Positions 1-8,943 of a stretch of DNA of 64,000 nt are shown here, one piece after another. This DNA is from Nakamurella sp040546275. GTDB lineage: Bacteria > Actinomycetota > Actinomycetes > Mycobacteriales > Nakamurellaceae. The first letter of the stretch is position 1, and every line of letters begins with the position of its first letter. The stretch is taken from contig NZ_JBEPNO010000002.1 in assembly GCF_040546275.1 (NCBI RefSeq), forward strand, positions 1 through 64,000, given 5' to 3'. The notes under the pieces were generated by a model that saw nothing but the letters and a program-made list of their open reading frames with translations, ran no database searches and was not told where the DNA came from. The position numbers and the translations under genes were made by a program.

Positions 1-104
1 GCGCACCAGCGGCGCGCACCAGCGGCGCGCACCAGCGGCGCGCACCAGCGGCGCGCACCAGCGGCGCGCACCAGCGGCGCGCACCAGCGGCGCGCACCAG
101 CGGC
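1..104. repeat. 13-bp tandem repeat, eight exact copies
   Basis: The unit GCGCACCAGCGGC is repeated eight times without a mismatch and begins at the first base of the window, so it may continue to the left. It lies just beyond the stop codon of the LacI-type gene. No coding function is evident. Such short G+C-rich arrays are prone to copy-number change. Confidence 0.95.
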
Positions 105-123
105 GCGCGGAACGGGCGCGGGG

Positions 124-1218
124 TCAGGGGGCGGGGGGAGCGGTGGTGTCGCCGAGGTGGAACGCACTGGTGAAGCGGGCCGCCGCCGGGTGCCCGCCGT
201 CGAGCATCTCCAACACCATGCGGCCGGCGGTGCCGCCCTGCTCCGCTGCGGGCTGGACCATCGTCGTCAGGTCGTGGGAGATCACATTGTCCAGACGGAT
301 GCCGTCGAATCCGACCACGCTGACATCGCCGGGCACCTGCAGCCCCAGTTCCTGCGCAGCCCTGATCACTCCGGCCGCCAGCAGATCGCTCTGGGCGATG
401 ATCGCGGTCGGGCGCTCGTTGGCCGCTCGCGACAGGAGGGACCGACCCGCCAGCAGCCCCTCGTCCACCAGACTGCCCGCGGTGATGACGGCCGCCAGTT
501 CGGGAAAGACCTCACGAGCGCCGGCCAGCCGGTCGATGGTGGTCGAGATGGTCGCGCGTGACTCCCATTCCGCGGTCAGTGGCCCGCGCTCCCTGCTCGA
601 TTCCAGCGGCAGCGCGACCACGGCGACCTCCCGATGCCCGAGCGACTGCAGGTGCCGGGCCAGCGTGACGGTGGCAGGGCGGTCGTCGAGCGTCACGGCG
701 AGCACGTCGGGGAACGGTGTGCTGCCCAGCGCCACGATGGGGATGGATCGTCGCCGGGTAATGGTGATCGACCTCGCCACGAACGGACTGCAGCCCAACA
801 GCACGACGGCGTCCATGGTGGCGGTTTCCAGTGCACTCGGCCCACCGGACAGCTCGTCGCTGACGTCCGGCACCAGCAGCAGCGCGCGGCCGGACCCGGC
901 GATCTCCTGGGCGATGCCGTCCAGGAACGCGATCTTCACCGGATCGCGGAAGGCCTGCAGGACAGTTTCTTCCAGTACCACGGCGATGATCCCGGACCGG
1001 CCCTGGCGCAGCGATCGTGCTCGCGGGTCCGGCCCCGCGTACTGCAGTTCCTCAGCGGCGGCGAGCACCCGGTCGCGAGTCTGGGGGGACACCGGCCCGG
1101 AGCCGCTGAATGCCAGTGAGGCAGTGGACACCGAGACCCCGGCAAGGGCGGCGACTGCGGCCAGCGTCGGTCGTTTGTCGACGGCGTGGCGGTCGTGGCG
1201 AAAGTCGGTCTCGGACAT
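124..1218 (-). CDS. LacI-family transcriptional regulator
   Basis: The 364-residue protein has an N-terminal LacI helix-turn-helix at about residues 17-60 (TLAAVAALAGVSVSTAS, then the hinge region) followed by a periplasmic-binding-protein-like sensor domain at about 75-340 with the typical ending DVSVVGFDGI...TTMVQP. Proteins of this family bind a palindromic operator and release it on binding a small ligand, usually a sugar. The ATG is preceded on its strand by AAAGGCGGAG, a good ribosome binding site. It is transcribed away from the MFS permease at 1423, and a 14-bp palindrome lies between them, so it probably represses itself and the permease. The ligand cannot be read from the sequence. 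Confidence 0.9.
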   Translation of the reverse strand: MSETDFRHDRHAVDKRPTLAAVAALAGVSVSTASLAFSGSGPVSPQTRDRVLAAAEELQYAGPDPRARSLRQGRSGIIAVVLEETVLQAFRDPVKIAFLDGIAQEIAGSGRALLLVPDVSDELSGGPSALETATMDAVVLLGCSPFVARSITITRRRSIPIVALGSTPFPDVLAVTLDDRPATVTLARHLQSLGHREVAVVALPLESSRERGPLTAEWESRATISTTIDRLAGAREVFPELAAVITAGSLVDEGLLAGRSLLSRAANERPTAIIAQSDLLAAGVIRAAQELGLQVPGDVSVVGFDGIRLDNVISHDLTTMVQPAAEQGGTAGRMVLEMLDGGHPAAARFTSAFHLGDTTAPPAP

Positions 1219-1361
1219 CGCTCCGCCTTTCGTGCGGGAAGAGTCTGCGGCCGACGATCCATCGAAGGCGCCGGTGAATTCGGTTGACCCAGGGCGACGG
1301 CGAGAGGCGCATGCCGTTTGACCGAGCCGAATGCGATCGCTACCTTAGTCCAATGCGCTGA

Positions 1362-1375
1362 TCGAATCGATTCGA
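1362..1375. promoter_or_regulatory. Candidate LacI-family operator
   Basis: TCGAATCGATTCGA is a perfect 14-bp palindrome with a central CG, the shape of LacI-family operators. It lies in the 204-bp space between the divergent regulator and permease genes. Its assignment to the neighbouring regulator is inference from position and symmetry. Confidence 0.6.
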
Positions 1376-1422
1376 CTCCGCATCCGAGCGCGTCCAGTCA
1401 CTCACCGAGTACGGGGAATCAG

Positions 1423-2715
1423 ATGAACAAGGTCACCGCCGCCGAGACCGGTGGGCTGACGCGCAGTCAGGTCGTCGCGTGGCGTAACGCCGTGTTCGGA
1501 ATCTTCGGGCTCTGCGGCATCGGCCTGTCGACCTGGGTGTCCCGGACGCCGGCGATCCGTGACTCGCTCGGTGCCACCACCGCCGAGATGGGTTGGATCG
1601 TGTTCGGTCTCGCGGCCGGGTCCATCGTCGGGTTGGTGCTCTCCAGCCATGTGCTGATCACCTTCGGATCCGCCAGGACCATCGCGGGCGCGATGATCGG
1701 CGGTGCCGTCGGCCTGGCCGCCGCCGGGATTGGAGCAACGCTGTTCTCCACACCCATCCTGGTGGTGGCCGGCCTGGCCGTGTTCGGCGCCGGAACCGGC
1801 ATGTGCGATGTCGCCATGAATGTCGAGGGTGCTGCCGCTGAAAGGGTTCTCGGGCGTACCGTCATGCCGCTGTTCCATGCTGCGTTCAGCGTCGGCACGG
1901 TCGCCGGAGCCGGGCTCGGTGCCGTGGCCGAGCTGATCGGCGTCCCGATCGCCGTGCATTTCGGTGCCGTTGCCGCCGTCGTCATCATCGGTGTGCTCAT
2001 TGCCATCCGCAGGTTGCAGCCCTACCCCGACGCGCCGAACACCACCGTGCCGACGCCACTCGAGCCCGGGTCGCAGCCGGCCGACGGCTGGCGCAGCCGA
2101 CTCGGGATCTGGCGGGAGCGCCGGACGATCCTGATCGGGCTCGTCATCCTGGGCATGGCCTTCGCGGAGGGGTCCGCGAACGACTGGCTCGCGCTGGCCA
2201 TGGTCGACGGCCACCACGTCAGCAACGCCGCCGGTGCGTTCGTCTTCGGTATCTTCGTCCTCTCGATGACTGTCGGCCGCGTCGCCGGGGTCTTCCTGCT
2301 CGACCGGTTCGGCCGGGTTCCGGTGCTGCGTTTCTCGGCGGCCCTGGCCGCCGCCGGGTTGCTGGTGGTGATCTTCGTACCCAACGCGGTGATCGCCGGA
2401 ATCGGGGTGGTGCTCTGGGGTCTCGGATCGGCGCTCGGATTCCCCGTCGGGATGTCCGCTGCCGCCGACGATCCGGAGGTGGCCGCGGCCAGGGTCAGCG
2501 CGGTGGCCACCATCGGCTACTTCGCCTTCCTCGTCGGCCCGCCCTCGATCGGCTTCCTGGGCGGCCACATCGGTCTGCTGCACGCCCTTCTGCTCGTGCT
2601 CATCCTGGTAGCGCTGGCGGGGTTCACCTCCGGTGCAGCTCGCGAACCGATGCGCGAACCCGCCCGCGAGTCTGCCCACGCGACGATCGAACCGGCCGGA
2701 GCCCCGACCGACTGA
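1423..2715 (+). CDS. Major facilitator superfamily transporter (YbjJ-like)
   Basis: The protein is 430 residues with about twelve hydrophobic segments and the MFS layout of two six-helix halves joined by a hydrophilic loop near residues 200-230. The C-terminal half (DDPEVAAARVSAVATIGYFAF, GPPSIGFLGG) resembles the YbjJ/fucose-permease-like subgroup. I start it at ATG 1423 because GGGGA lies seven bases upstream; a longer frame from TTG 1318 would add about 35 hydrophilic residues with no ribosome binding site. It is divergent from the LacI-type gene and probably exports or imports the ligand sensed by that regulator. The substrate is unknown. Confidence 0.85.
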   Translation: MNKVTAAETGGLTRSQVVAWRNAVFGIFGLCGIGLSTWVSRTPAIRDSLGATTAEMGWIVFGLAAGSIVGLVLSSHVLITFGSARTIAGAMIGGAVGLAAAGIGATLFSTPILVVAGLAVFGAGTGMCDVAMNVEGAAAERVLGRTVMPLFHAAFSVGTVAGAGLGAVAELIGVPIAVHFGAVAAVVIIGVLIAIRRLQPYPDAPNTTVPTPLEPGSQPADGWRSRLGIWRERRTILIGLVILGMAFAEGSANDWLALAMVDGHHVSNAAGAFVFGIFVLSMTVGRVAGVFLLDRFGRVPVLRFSAALAAAGLLVVIFVPNAVIAGIGVVLWGLGSALGFPVGMSAAADDPEVAAARVSAVATIGYFAFLVGPPSIGFLGGHIGLLHALLLVLILVALAGFTSGAAREPMREPARESAHATIEPAGAPTD

Positions 2716-2826
2716 CGCCGCAGCTCAGAAAAGTCGGAAGTCAGCGATGCAGTCCGGGTCCCAGCCGCGTTAGTGAAGAATCGGCCCGGTACGACGGGGC
2801 AGATTCGTCCGAGTGGGGAGGGCCCG

Positions 2827-3375
2827 TTGACGTTCGAACAGTTCTTGTTCTCGGAATTGGATCAGTTGCGGCGCTATGCACGACTACTGACCGGCAATCG
2901 GGACTCCGCCCACGACGTGTTGGCGGATGCCTTGATCAAGGCCCACCTGCGGTGGAACAAGATCGGCCGGATGGAGTTTCCGGCTGCCTACGTCCGTTCC
3001 ATGGTGACGAACGGCTTCCTCTCCGAAAGACGCAGCTGGAGCGGGCGTTTCATCAGTTCGACGGTCTCCGGTGAACTGCCGGAGATCGCTGGACCCCAGG
3101 CTTCGCGATCGGTGGATGACCGGGACCAACTCGAACAGCTGTTGACCGAGCTGCCGCAGCAACAACGCGCAGCGATCGTCCTCCGCTACTACTTCGACCT
3201 CGCCGACGACGCGATCGCCGCGGAGTTGCGCTGTTCCTCCGGCGCGGTCCGCTCCTACATCTCCCGTGGCCTGACGGCCATCCGCCAGCGCGAGAGCGTG
3301 TCCGGCCGGGCCGCCGGGGGACTGCTCGCACCGGCACCTCGAACGCGCCGCGCCCACCAGATCGGAGAACACTGA
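2827..3375 (+). CDS. ECF RNA polymerase sigma factor, SigE-like subfamily
   Basis: The protein is 182 residues with sigma-70 region 2 near the N-terminus (LDQLRRYARLLTGNRDSAHD, then PAAYVRSMVTNGFL) and region 4 near the C-terminus (LPQQQRAAIVLRYYFDLADD, then GAVRSYISRGLTAIR). It directs core polymerase to a small regulon, usually in response to an envelope signal. I choose TTG 2827 because GGGGAGGG lies about six bases upstream; GTG 2773 would add 18 residues but has no ribosome binding site. Its stop codon overlaps the start of the next gene (TGATG), so the two are translationally coupled, as is usual for a sigma factor and its membrane partner. Confidence 0.88.
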   Translation: MTFEQFLFSELDQLRRYARLLTGNRDSAHDVLADALIKAHLRWNKIGRMEFPAAYVRSMVTNGFLSERRSWSGRFISSTVSGELPEIAGPQASRSVDDRDQLEQLLTELPQQQRAAIVLRYYFDLADDAIAAELRCSSGAVRSYISRGLTAIRQRESVSGRAAGGLLAPAPRTRRAHQIGEH

Positions 3376-4700
3376 TGAACGACCAGGACTTGCTGCTGCA
3401 CCGCCGACTGGCGGCCATCGCGGAGGACGCGCCGAGTGGGGCGTCCCTCGTCCGCGCCGAGCACGCCGGTTACCACCGGCGTCTTCGCCGAAGGCGTTGG
3501 TATGCAGCCGGTTCCGTGGGTGTGGTGGTGTTGGTGGTCACCGGCACCACCACCCTTCTCGGGCCGGGTCTGTTCACCACCCCGCACGAGGCCTCCGCCC
3601 CGGCGGTGACGGCGACCCTCGGCCCGCGAGCGAGTGCGAGCACCACCGCTCTGGCCGCCAACTCCCGGCTCGTGCCGTTCGCCGGCGTCGCCGTCACCTC
3701 ACCGGTTTCGGTCCCCGCGTCGTGGGTGTCCTACGACCACGACGGTCCCGACGTGCAGAGCGGACCGTCGTCGCTGCTGGTCAACTGGACGGGCAAGGAG
3801 CCGACGGCCAGGCAGACGATCGACGTCCGGTCCGGCACCACCGGTACCGGCCAGTACCGCGGCTACCTGATCACGGTCGAACGGCCGACTCTCGACGTCT
3901 TCGCCCCCGGCTACGACACCAAGGCGGTCAGCACGCCCATCACCGTGAGTGGTCATCCGGCCCAGTTGCTGACCGCACCGAAGGGTTCCTTCGACAACAC
4001 CTACGCCGCTCCGGTGGAGGCCCGCATCGCCTGGCAACTCGGCGACGGCCGATGGATCCAGGTGTGGACTGTGGGCGAGAGCAACACCGTGCTCACCGCT
4101 TTCGCCTCCGCGATCACTGACAAGCCAACTGATTTCCCCGCCAACCTGTCGATCGGATTGACGCTGAAGGGCTATACCGTCGCCGATTCGACCCTCTCCT
4201 CCTACGTCTCCCAGATGACCGGGCCGGGCCTGACGCTCTGCGCCCCGACGAAGGCAGCGTCCGCGGCGCCGGCTTCGTCTGCGGCAGTGGTCTCAGCAGG
4301 CGATGCGTCATCGAGTGCCGGTTCGGATAACGGCAACAGCTACGGCAACTGCCTCAGCATGTACGCGAATGTGGCTGATGGAGGTTTCGGCGCCGGCATC
4401 GTGCTGGGCAACGAGTCCAACGCCAAGTTCGTGGCGGACAGCGTCGGCGTCGATGTCGGGGGAATCCCGGTCCGCGTGAACGCCGAGTACCAAACGGCCT
4501 GGACCAGGTGGGGGAAGGCGACGATCGTCGTCCAGTCGCCCGGCGGTGTCACGTTGACCACCACCGATCTGGCTGCCCTGGCCGCCTCCGTCCGGCTGGC
4601 TCCGACACTCGGGGTCAAGGACGAACCGAACCCCCTCGTCGAGAGTTCCCTGGCGCAGGAGTCGGCGGCCGCGGCGACCGAGAGCCAATCCACACGATGA
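3375..4700 (+). CDS. Single-pass membrane protein, probable partner of the upstream sigma factor
   Basis: The protein is 441 residues: about 40 cytoplasmic residues rich in arginine, one membrane segment at about 43-64 (the run beginning WYAAGSVGVVVLVV), then a long Ser/Thr/Ala-rich extracytoplasmic part. Its ATG overlaps the sigma-factor stop by one base. The topology matches membrane-bound anti-sigma factors, but the N-terminal part lacks the zinc motif HxxxCxxC and I recognise no named domain in the outer part. An anti-sigma role is therefore inference from coupling and topology. Confidence 0.6.
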   Translation: MNDQDLLLHRRLAAIAEDAPSGASLVRAEHAGYHRRLRRRRWYAAGSVGVVVLVVTGTTTLLGPGLFTTPHEASAPAVTATLGPRASASTTALAANSRLVPFAGVAVTSPVSVPASWVSYDHDGPDVQSGPSSLLVNWTGKEPTARQTIDVRSGTTGTGQYRGYLITVERPTLDVFAPGYDTKAVSTPITVSGHPAQLLTAPKGSFDNTYAAPVEARIAWQLGDGRWIQVWTVGESNTVLTAFASAITDKPTDFPANLSIGLTLKGYTVADSTLSSYVSQMTGPGLTLCAPTKAASAAPASSAAVVSAGDASSSAGSDNGNSYGNCLSMYANVADGGFGAGIVLGNESNAKFVADSVGVDVGGIPVRVNAEYQTAWTRWGKATIVVQSPGGVTLTTTDLAALAASVRLAPTLGVKDEPNPLVESSLAQESAAAATESQSTR

Positions 4701-4878
4701 GATCCGTCGCGATCGGTGTTGCCGGGCCCTGACCGGCGCGGAAGCGGCTATCCTGGTGAGGACATGCACGCCCGTTGTCGAAGAATGCCGGGCGTCCGGT
4801 GCAGGGCCTCCGCCCGAGTCCGGCCGTGGAGCGCTACGGCTGGCGTGGCGCAGATGACCTGCACGAGGAGCAAACGTC

Positions 4879-6375
4879 TTGACGACAACACTGAGTACGA
4901 CGGCTGGCCTGACGGCTGACCGCATCGGGGGACTCGACTTCAAGGTCGCCGATCTCGGCCTGGCCGAATTCGGTCGCAAGGAGATCACCCTGGCCGAGCA
5001 CGAGATGCCCGGCCTGATGACCCTGCGCCGCGAGTACGCCGAGGTGCAGCCGCTCAAGGGTGCGCGCATCGCCGGTTCGCTGCACATGACGGTCCAGACC
5101 GCCGTGCTGATCGAGACTCTCGTCTCCCTCGGTGCCAGCGTCCGCTGGGTGTCCTGCAACATCTTCTCCACCCAGGACCATGCCGCTGCGGCGACGGTCG
5201 TCGGTCCCTACGGCACCCCCGAGGAGCCCAAGGGAGTGGCGGTCTACGCCTGGAAGGGCGAGACCCTGCCGGAGTACTGGTGGTGCACCGACCAGATGCT
5301 GCGCTGGCCGTCAGAAGATGGAAAGCCGGTGGGCCCCAACATGATCCTGGACGATGGCGGCGACGTCACCATGCTGATCCACAAGGGTGTGCAGTACGAG
5401 AAGGCCGGCGTCGTCCCATCGACCGACGAGTCCGACTCCGAGGAGTACGGCGTCATCCTCGATCTGCTCCGCGCCTCGCTGGCCACCGATCCGGGCTACT
5501 TCACCGCCGTCGGCCCGCAGATCCTGGGCGTCACCGAGGAGACCACCACCGGTGTGCTACGTCTGTACCAGCTGGCCGCCGCCGGCGAGCTGCTGTTCCC
5601 GGCCATCAACGTCAACGACTCGGTGACCAAGAGCAAGTTCGACAACAAGTACGGCTGCCGCCACTCCCTGATCGACGGGATCAACCGCGCCACCGACGTT
5701 CTCATCGGCGGCAAGGTGGCGCTCGTGGCCGGCTACGGCGACGTCGGCAAGGGCTGCGCCGAGTCCCTGCGCGGACAGGGTGCCCGCGTCGTCATCGCCG
5801 AGATCGACCCGATCTGTGCGCTGCAGGCACTGATGGACGGCTACGAGGTCGCGACGATCGACGAGGCCATCAGCCGCGCCGACTTCGTCATCACCACGAC
5901 GGGCAACAAGGACATCATCCGGCTCGAGCACATGCAGAACATGAAGCACCAGGCGGTACTGGGCAACATCGGTCACTTCGACAACGAGATCGACATGGCC
6001 GGCCTGGCGCGGATTCCCGGCATCAAGCGGACCGAGATCAAGCCGCAGGTGCACCTCTGGAGCTTCCCGTCCGGCAAGACCATCCTGGTGCTGTCCGAGG
6101 GTCGTCTGCTGAACCTCGGCAATGCCACCGGTCACCCGTCGTTCGTCATGTCGGCGTCCTTCGCGAACCAGACGATCGCCCAGATCGAGCTGTTCACCAA
6201 GCGCAACGAGTACGACCTCGAGGTCTACCGCCTGCCGAAGCACCTCGACGAGAAGGTCGCCCTGATCCACGTTCTCGCCCTCGGTGGCGAGATGACCAAG
6301 CTCACCAAGGAGCAGGCGGAGTACATCGGCGTCGACGTCGAGGGCCCGTACAAGGCTGATCACTACCGCTACTGA
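4879..6375 (+). CDS. sahH: Adenosylhomocysteinase (S-adenosyl-L-homocysteine hydrolase)
   Basis: This cytosolic NAD-dependent enzyme splits S-adenosylhomocysteine into adenosine and homocysteine and so keeps methylation reactions going. At 498 residues it has the usual actinobacterial length. Visible signatures are the substrate-domain motif GSLHMTVQTA, the catalytic region NVNDSVTKSKFDN, the Rossmann motif VAGYGDVGKGCAESLRGQG and the C-terminal GPYKADHYRY. The start is TTG, with GAGGAG eight bases upstream. A strong hairpin terminator follows at 6416. In M. tuberculosis the homologue also lies next to tmk and mtrA. Confidence 0.98.
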   Translation: MTTTLSTTAGLTADRIGGLDFKVADLGLAEFGRKEITLAEHEMPGLMTLRREYAEVQPLKGARIAGSLHMTVQTAVLIETLVSLGASVRWVSCNIFSTQDHAAAATVVGPYGTPEEPKGVAVYAWKGETLPEYWWCTDQMLRWPSEDGKPVGPNMILDDGGDVTMLIHKGVQYEKAGVVPSTDESDSEEYGVILDLLRASLATDPGYFTAVGPQILGVTEETTTGVLRLYQLAAAGELLFPAINVNDSVTKSKFDNKYGCRHSLIDGINRATDVLIGGKVALVAGYGDVGKGCAESLRGQGARVVIAEIDPICALQALMDGYEVATIDEAISRADFVITTTGNKDIIRLEHMQNMKHQAVLGNIGHFDNEIDMAGLARIPGIKRTEIKPQVHLWSFPSGKTILVLSEGRLLNLGNATGHPSFVMSASFANQTIAQIELFTKRNEYDLEVYRLPKHLDEKVALIHVLALGGEMTKLTKEQAEYIGVDVEGPYKADHYRY

Positions 6376-6415
6376 GTTCCTGACGGCCGATCTGGTCTAA
6401 GGGCCGAACAGCAGA

Positions 6416-6450
6416 ATGCCCCGCGAAGCTCGATGCTTCGCGGGGCATTT
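6416..6450 (+). terminator. Rho-independent terminator of sahH
   Basis: A 14-bp perfect stem (ATGCCCCGCGAAGC paired with GCTTCGCGGGGCAT) with a five-base loop is followed by TTTCG. It lies 40 bases past the sahH stop and may serve as a bidirectional barrier before the convergent FKBP gene. Confidence 0.85.
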
Positions 6451-6470
6451 CGCGTCTGCCGCCCCACCGT

Positions 6471-6571
6471 CGCGCTGATCATCTTCGCCTGCGCTCATGA
6501 TCGGGTCGATTTGCGTCCCACGAGTCACAAAAACGCGACGTTGTTGAGCGCGGTCGATGTTGATAAGCGCG
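6471..6571 (-). repeat. 101-bp interspersed element with terminal inverted repeats, copy A
   Basis: This 101-bp block, read on the minus strand, aligns without gaps to 15028-15128 with 82 of 101 bases identical, including an exact 29-base core containing GGGACGCAAATCGACCC. The ends are inverted repeats of the type CGCGCTTATCAAC, here with a few mismatches. It carries no gene and sits between the sahH terminator and the 3' end of the convergent FKBP gene. It resembles a MITE or a large REP-like element. Confidence 0.85.
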
Positions 6572-6593
6572 GGGACGGGTCAGGCAGGCGGCG

Positions 6594-6968
6594 TCAGGCG
6601 ACCGCGAGCAGGTCGATGATGAAGATCAGGGTCTGGCCGGAGAGGCGGTGGCCGGAGCCGGCGGCACCGTAGGCCAGGTGCGGCGGGATGACGAGTTCGC
6701 GTCGGCCGCCGACCTTCATCCCGGGGATGCCGTCCTGCCAGCCCTGGATCAGGCCGCGGAGCGGGAATTCGATGGACTCACCGCGGTTCCAGGACGAGTC
6801 GAACTCCTCGCCGCTGGCGAACTCGACGCCGAGGTAGTGCACGGTGACCTTGGCGCCGGGCACGGCTTCCGCGCCGGTCCCAACGGTGATGTCGCGGATG
6901 GCCAGCTCGGCCGGCGGTTCGCCGGTGGGGAAGTCGACCTCGGGCTTGCTGGCAGATGGGTTTGTCAT
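6594..6968 (-). CDS. FKBP-type peptidyl-prolyl cis-trans isomerase
   Basis: The 124-residue protein is a single FKBP domain: VTVHYLGVEFASGEEFDSSW, EFPLRGLIQGWQDGIPGMKV, GGRRELVIPPHLAYG and the C-terminal LIFIIDLLAV, which hold the usual aromatic pocket residues. It catalyses proline isomerisation during protein folding and, lacking a signal peptide, should act in the cytosol. I use ATG 6968; an ATG three codons upstream (6977) is also possible. It is convergent with sahH and divergent from tmk. Confidence 0.95.
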   Translation of the reverse strand: MTNPSASKPEVDFPTGEPPAELAIRDITVGTGAEAVPGAKVTVHYLGVEFASGEEFDSSWNRGESIEFPLRGLIQGWQDGIPGMKVGGRRELVIPPHLAYGAAGSGHRLSGQTLIFIIDLLAVA

Positions 6969-7073
6969 GCGGACCATCCAACCATCGCTCCGGTCGGAGA
7001 GTGGAATCGTGTTGTCCTGACGGGTTGTGGCGCGCGGACCAGCGCGACTGCGGCGGCAGATAGGGTTCACCGC

Positions 7074-7715
7074 GTGGGCGCACTGGTGGTGATCGAGGGG
7101 CTGGACGGGTCGGGCAAGCAGACCCTGACCGCTCTGCTGGCCGACCAGGCGCGCGCGGCGGGCGTCCGGATCGCGACGATGGCTTTTCCTCGCTACGGTC
7201 TGGACGTCCACGCAGATCTGGTGCAGGACGCGCTCTACGGCCGCCTCGGCGATCTGTCGGACTCCGTGCATGGGCCGGCGCTGCTCTTCGCTCTGGACAG
7301 GCGCGCAGCCGCGCCGGAGATCCGGGATCTGGTTGCGACCAACGACCTGGTGCTTCTCGACCGGTACGTCAGCTCCAATGCAGCCTATGGAGCCGCGCGG
7401 CTCGGCGCGCCCGACGTCGAGACCGACTTTCCGGATTGGGTGCGCGCGTTGGAGATCGACCGCTTCGCACTGCCGCTCCCAGACCGGCAGGTGCTGCTCG
7501 CTACTCCGCAGGCGGTCGCCGCAGAGCGGGCGCGCAGCCGTGCCGAGATCGACGTCGACCGAGCGCTCGACCGTTTCGAGGCGGACTTGGCGCTGCAGTC
7601 CCGTACTGGCCGGATGTACCGGAAATTCGCCGATGACGGCTTCCTGTCACCTTGGACGGTGCTCACCCCCGATGACGGTCCGAGGCCGGACCTGCTCGCC
7701 GAACTGCTTGCCTGA
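7074..7715 (+). CDS. tmk: Thymidylate kinase
   Basis: Thymidylate kinase phosphorylates dTMP to dTDP for DNA synthesis. The 213-residue protein begins VGALVVIEGLDGSGKQTL, which contains the P-loop GLDGSGKQT, and has the DRYVSSNAAYGAARL motif and an Arg-rich lid region (ERARSRAEIDVDRALDRFE). The sequence follows the mycobacterial Tmk subgroup closely, as does its position between sahH and mtrA. The start is GTG 7074, placed by homology at the beginning of the first beta strand; a longer open frame upstream overlaps the divergent FKBP gene and is not coding-like. Confidence 0.93.
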   Translation: MGALVVIEGLDGSGKQTLTALLADQARAAGVRIATMAFPRYGLDVHADLVQDALYGRLGDLSDSVHGPALLFALDRRAAAPEIRDLVATNDLVLLDRYVSSNAAYGAARLGAPDVETDFPDWVRALEIDRFALPLPDRQVLLATPQAVAAERARSRAEIDVDRALDRFEADLALQSRTGRMYRKFADDGFLSPWTVLTPDDGPRPDLLAELLA

Positions 7716-7718
7716 CGC

Positions 7719-7812
7719 CGCTGGGGCTGCCGCGCGCAGCTGGTCCTGCCGCGCGCCGCTGGTCCTGCCGCAGCTGCCGCGCGCAGCTGGTGCCGCCGCA
7801 GCTGGTCCTGCC
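7719..7812. repeat. Irregular tandem repeats of a GCTGGTCCTGCCGC-type unit
   Basis: Just after the tmk stop about six imperfect units of 13-19 bp beginning GCTG occur, for example GCTGGTCCTGCCGCGCGC and GCTGGTGCCGCCGCA. The motif is related in composition to the array at 1-104 read in reverse. It runs directly into the palindromic element at 7813. Confidence 0.7.
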
Positions 7813-7892
7813 GCGCATACAGGACTGCCCAAATTCGCCGATTTTGGCCGATAAACCGCCATTCTGTATGCGCCGGGCAGTCCTGTATGCGC
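7813..7892 (+). repeat. 81-bp palindromic interspersed element, copy 1
   Basis: The outer arms GCGCATACAGGACTGCCC (7813-7830) and its exact complement (7875-7892) form an 18-bp inverted repeat; a third partial arm (ATTCTGTATGCGCC, 7861-7874) sits inside. Related copies occur at 58262-58342 (inverted) and 60875-60955. It lies between the convergent genes tmk and the membrane protein at 7933, so it could also act as a bidirectional terminator. Confidence 0.88.
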
Positions 7893-7932
7893 AGCGACGG
7901 GGGCCGGCCAGGGCGACGGGGGCCGGGGCGGG

Positions 7933-8844
7933 TCAGCTGAAGCGGGACGGCCCGGCGGCAGCGGCGAGGGCCTGGGCCAGGCCCTCACGACGGATCCGGA
8001 TGTCGATGTAGAGCATCGCCACCACGCTGCTGCTCCAGGCCACGGTCAGTGCGCCGACCAGAACCGTGGCCACCGACGTGACGACGAGATGGGAAATCGG
8101 CTGCTCCGTGGAGACCAACCGTCCGACGATCGACGAGACGACGAGCGCGATGGCGCCGCTGATCAGGCTCGATAGAATGCTCACGCCGAACAGGCGCCCC
8201 TTGAACCCCTTGCTGACCACGGCAGCGCGCTTGATCGAGTCACCGAGGGTGGAACCTTCCATCGCCGCGACCGGACCGGCCGGGAGCAGGATCAGCCAGG
8301 CCATGATCCCGGGCACGACGAGCAGGACGGAGCCGACGGCGATGGCCAGACCGACCACCACGCCGCTACCGAGCAACACCCCCCAGCGACCACGCAGGCG
8401 GGCCAGTCCGGCCCCGTTGGTGCTCACCGTCGAGGTGGCCCCGAGCGCCGCGAACGGGGTGGCGATGCCCGCCAGGATGGGACCGGCGATCAGCGAGATC
8501 AGCGAACTGACCAGAACAGCGGGCAGGTAGTCCCGCACCAGGCGGTCGACCAGCGCGTTCAGATCTGCCTGGGTGGGATTCACCGGGATCGCCAGCAACT
8601 GTCCGGACGCGTAGTCGTGCAGCGACCCGCTGGAGGCCAGCAGGCTGAACTGCACGCCGAGGGCTACTACGCCGGCCAGCAGGGCGAGCGGTGCGAGGAC
8701 GGTCAGATGGCGCCAGGCGACGCGCACGGCGGCGGCGAAGATCTCGCCGATCCGCAGCGGTCGGAGCGGGTAGAGGCCGAGTTGCCGGCCCCCGTTCGTC
8801 GGGCCGGAGGGCGGGGGATACGGCGGGAGGCTCACGTCGATCAT
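7933..8844 (-). CDS. Multi-pass membrane protein, GDPD membrane-domain-like family
   Basis: The 303-residue protein has a short Pro/Gly-rich cytoplasmic start, the motif YPLRPLRIGEIFAAAVRVAW, and about six hydrophobic segments. The LRIGEIFD-like start followed by long paired helices is typical of actinobacterial proteins annotated as glycerophosphoryl diester phosphodiesterase membrane-domain proteins, but no catalytic domain is present, so no enzymatic role should be assumed. I choose ATG 8844, with GGAG about 11 bases upstream; an ATG at 8910 would add 22 residues. It is divergent from mtrA. Confidence 0.7.
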   Translation of the reverse strand: MIDVSLPPYPPPSGPTNGGRQLGLYPLRPLRIGEIFAAAVRVAWRHLTVLAPLALLAGVVALGVQFSLLASSGSLHDYASGQLLAIPVNPTQADLNALVDRLVRDYLPAVLVSSLISLIAGPILAGIATPFAALGATSTVSTNGAGLARLRGRWGVLLGSGVVVGLAIAVGSVLLVVPGIMAWLILLPAGPVAAMEGSTLGDSIKRAAVVSKGFKGRLFGVSILSSLISGAIALVVSSIVGRLVSTEQPISHLVVTSVATVLVGALTVAWSSSVVAMLYIDIRIRREGLAQALAAAAGPSRFS

Positions 8845-8943
8845 GGTGCCATGCGCTCCGACCGGCCACTTCCAGCCAGTCGCGGGGCAGCCACCCCGCC
8901 GGACGTGCACGCATCAGAGCCCGCGGGATGACACCATGGAGGG

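Noticed and set aside
4701..4878. Possible SAH or SAM riboswitch in front of sahH
   Set aside because: GAGGAGC occurs before the start, but the conserved GAGGAGCGCUGC core and the pseudoknot partner of the SAH riboswitch are absent. Only a possible TATCCT -10 box is seen, without a matching -35.
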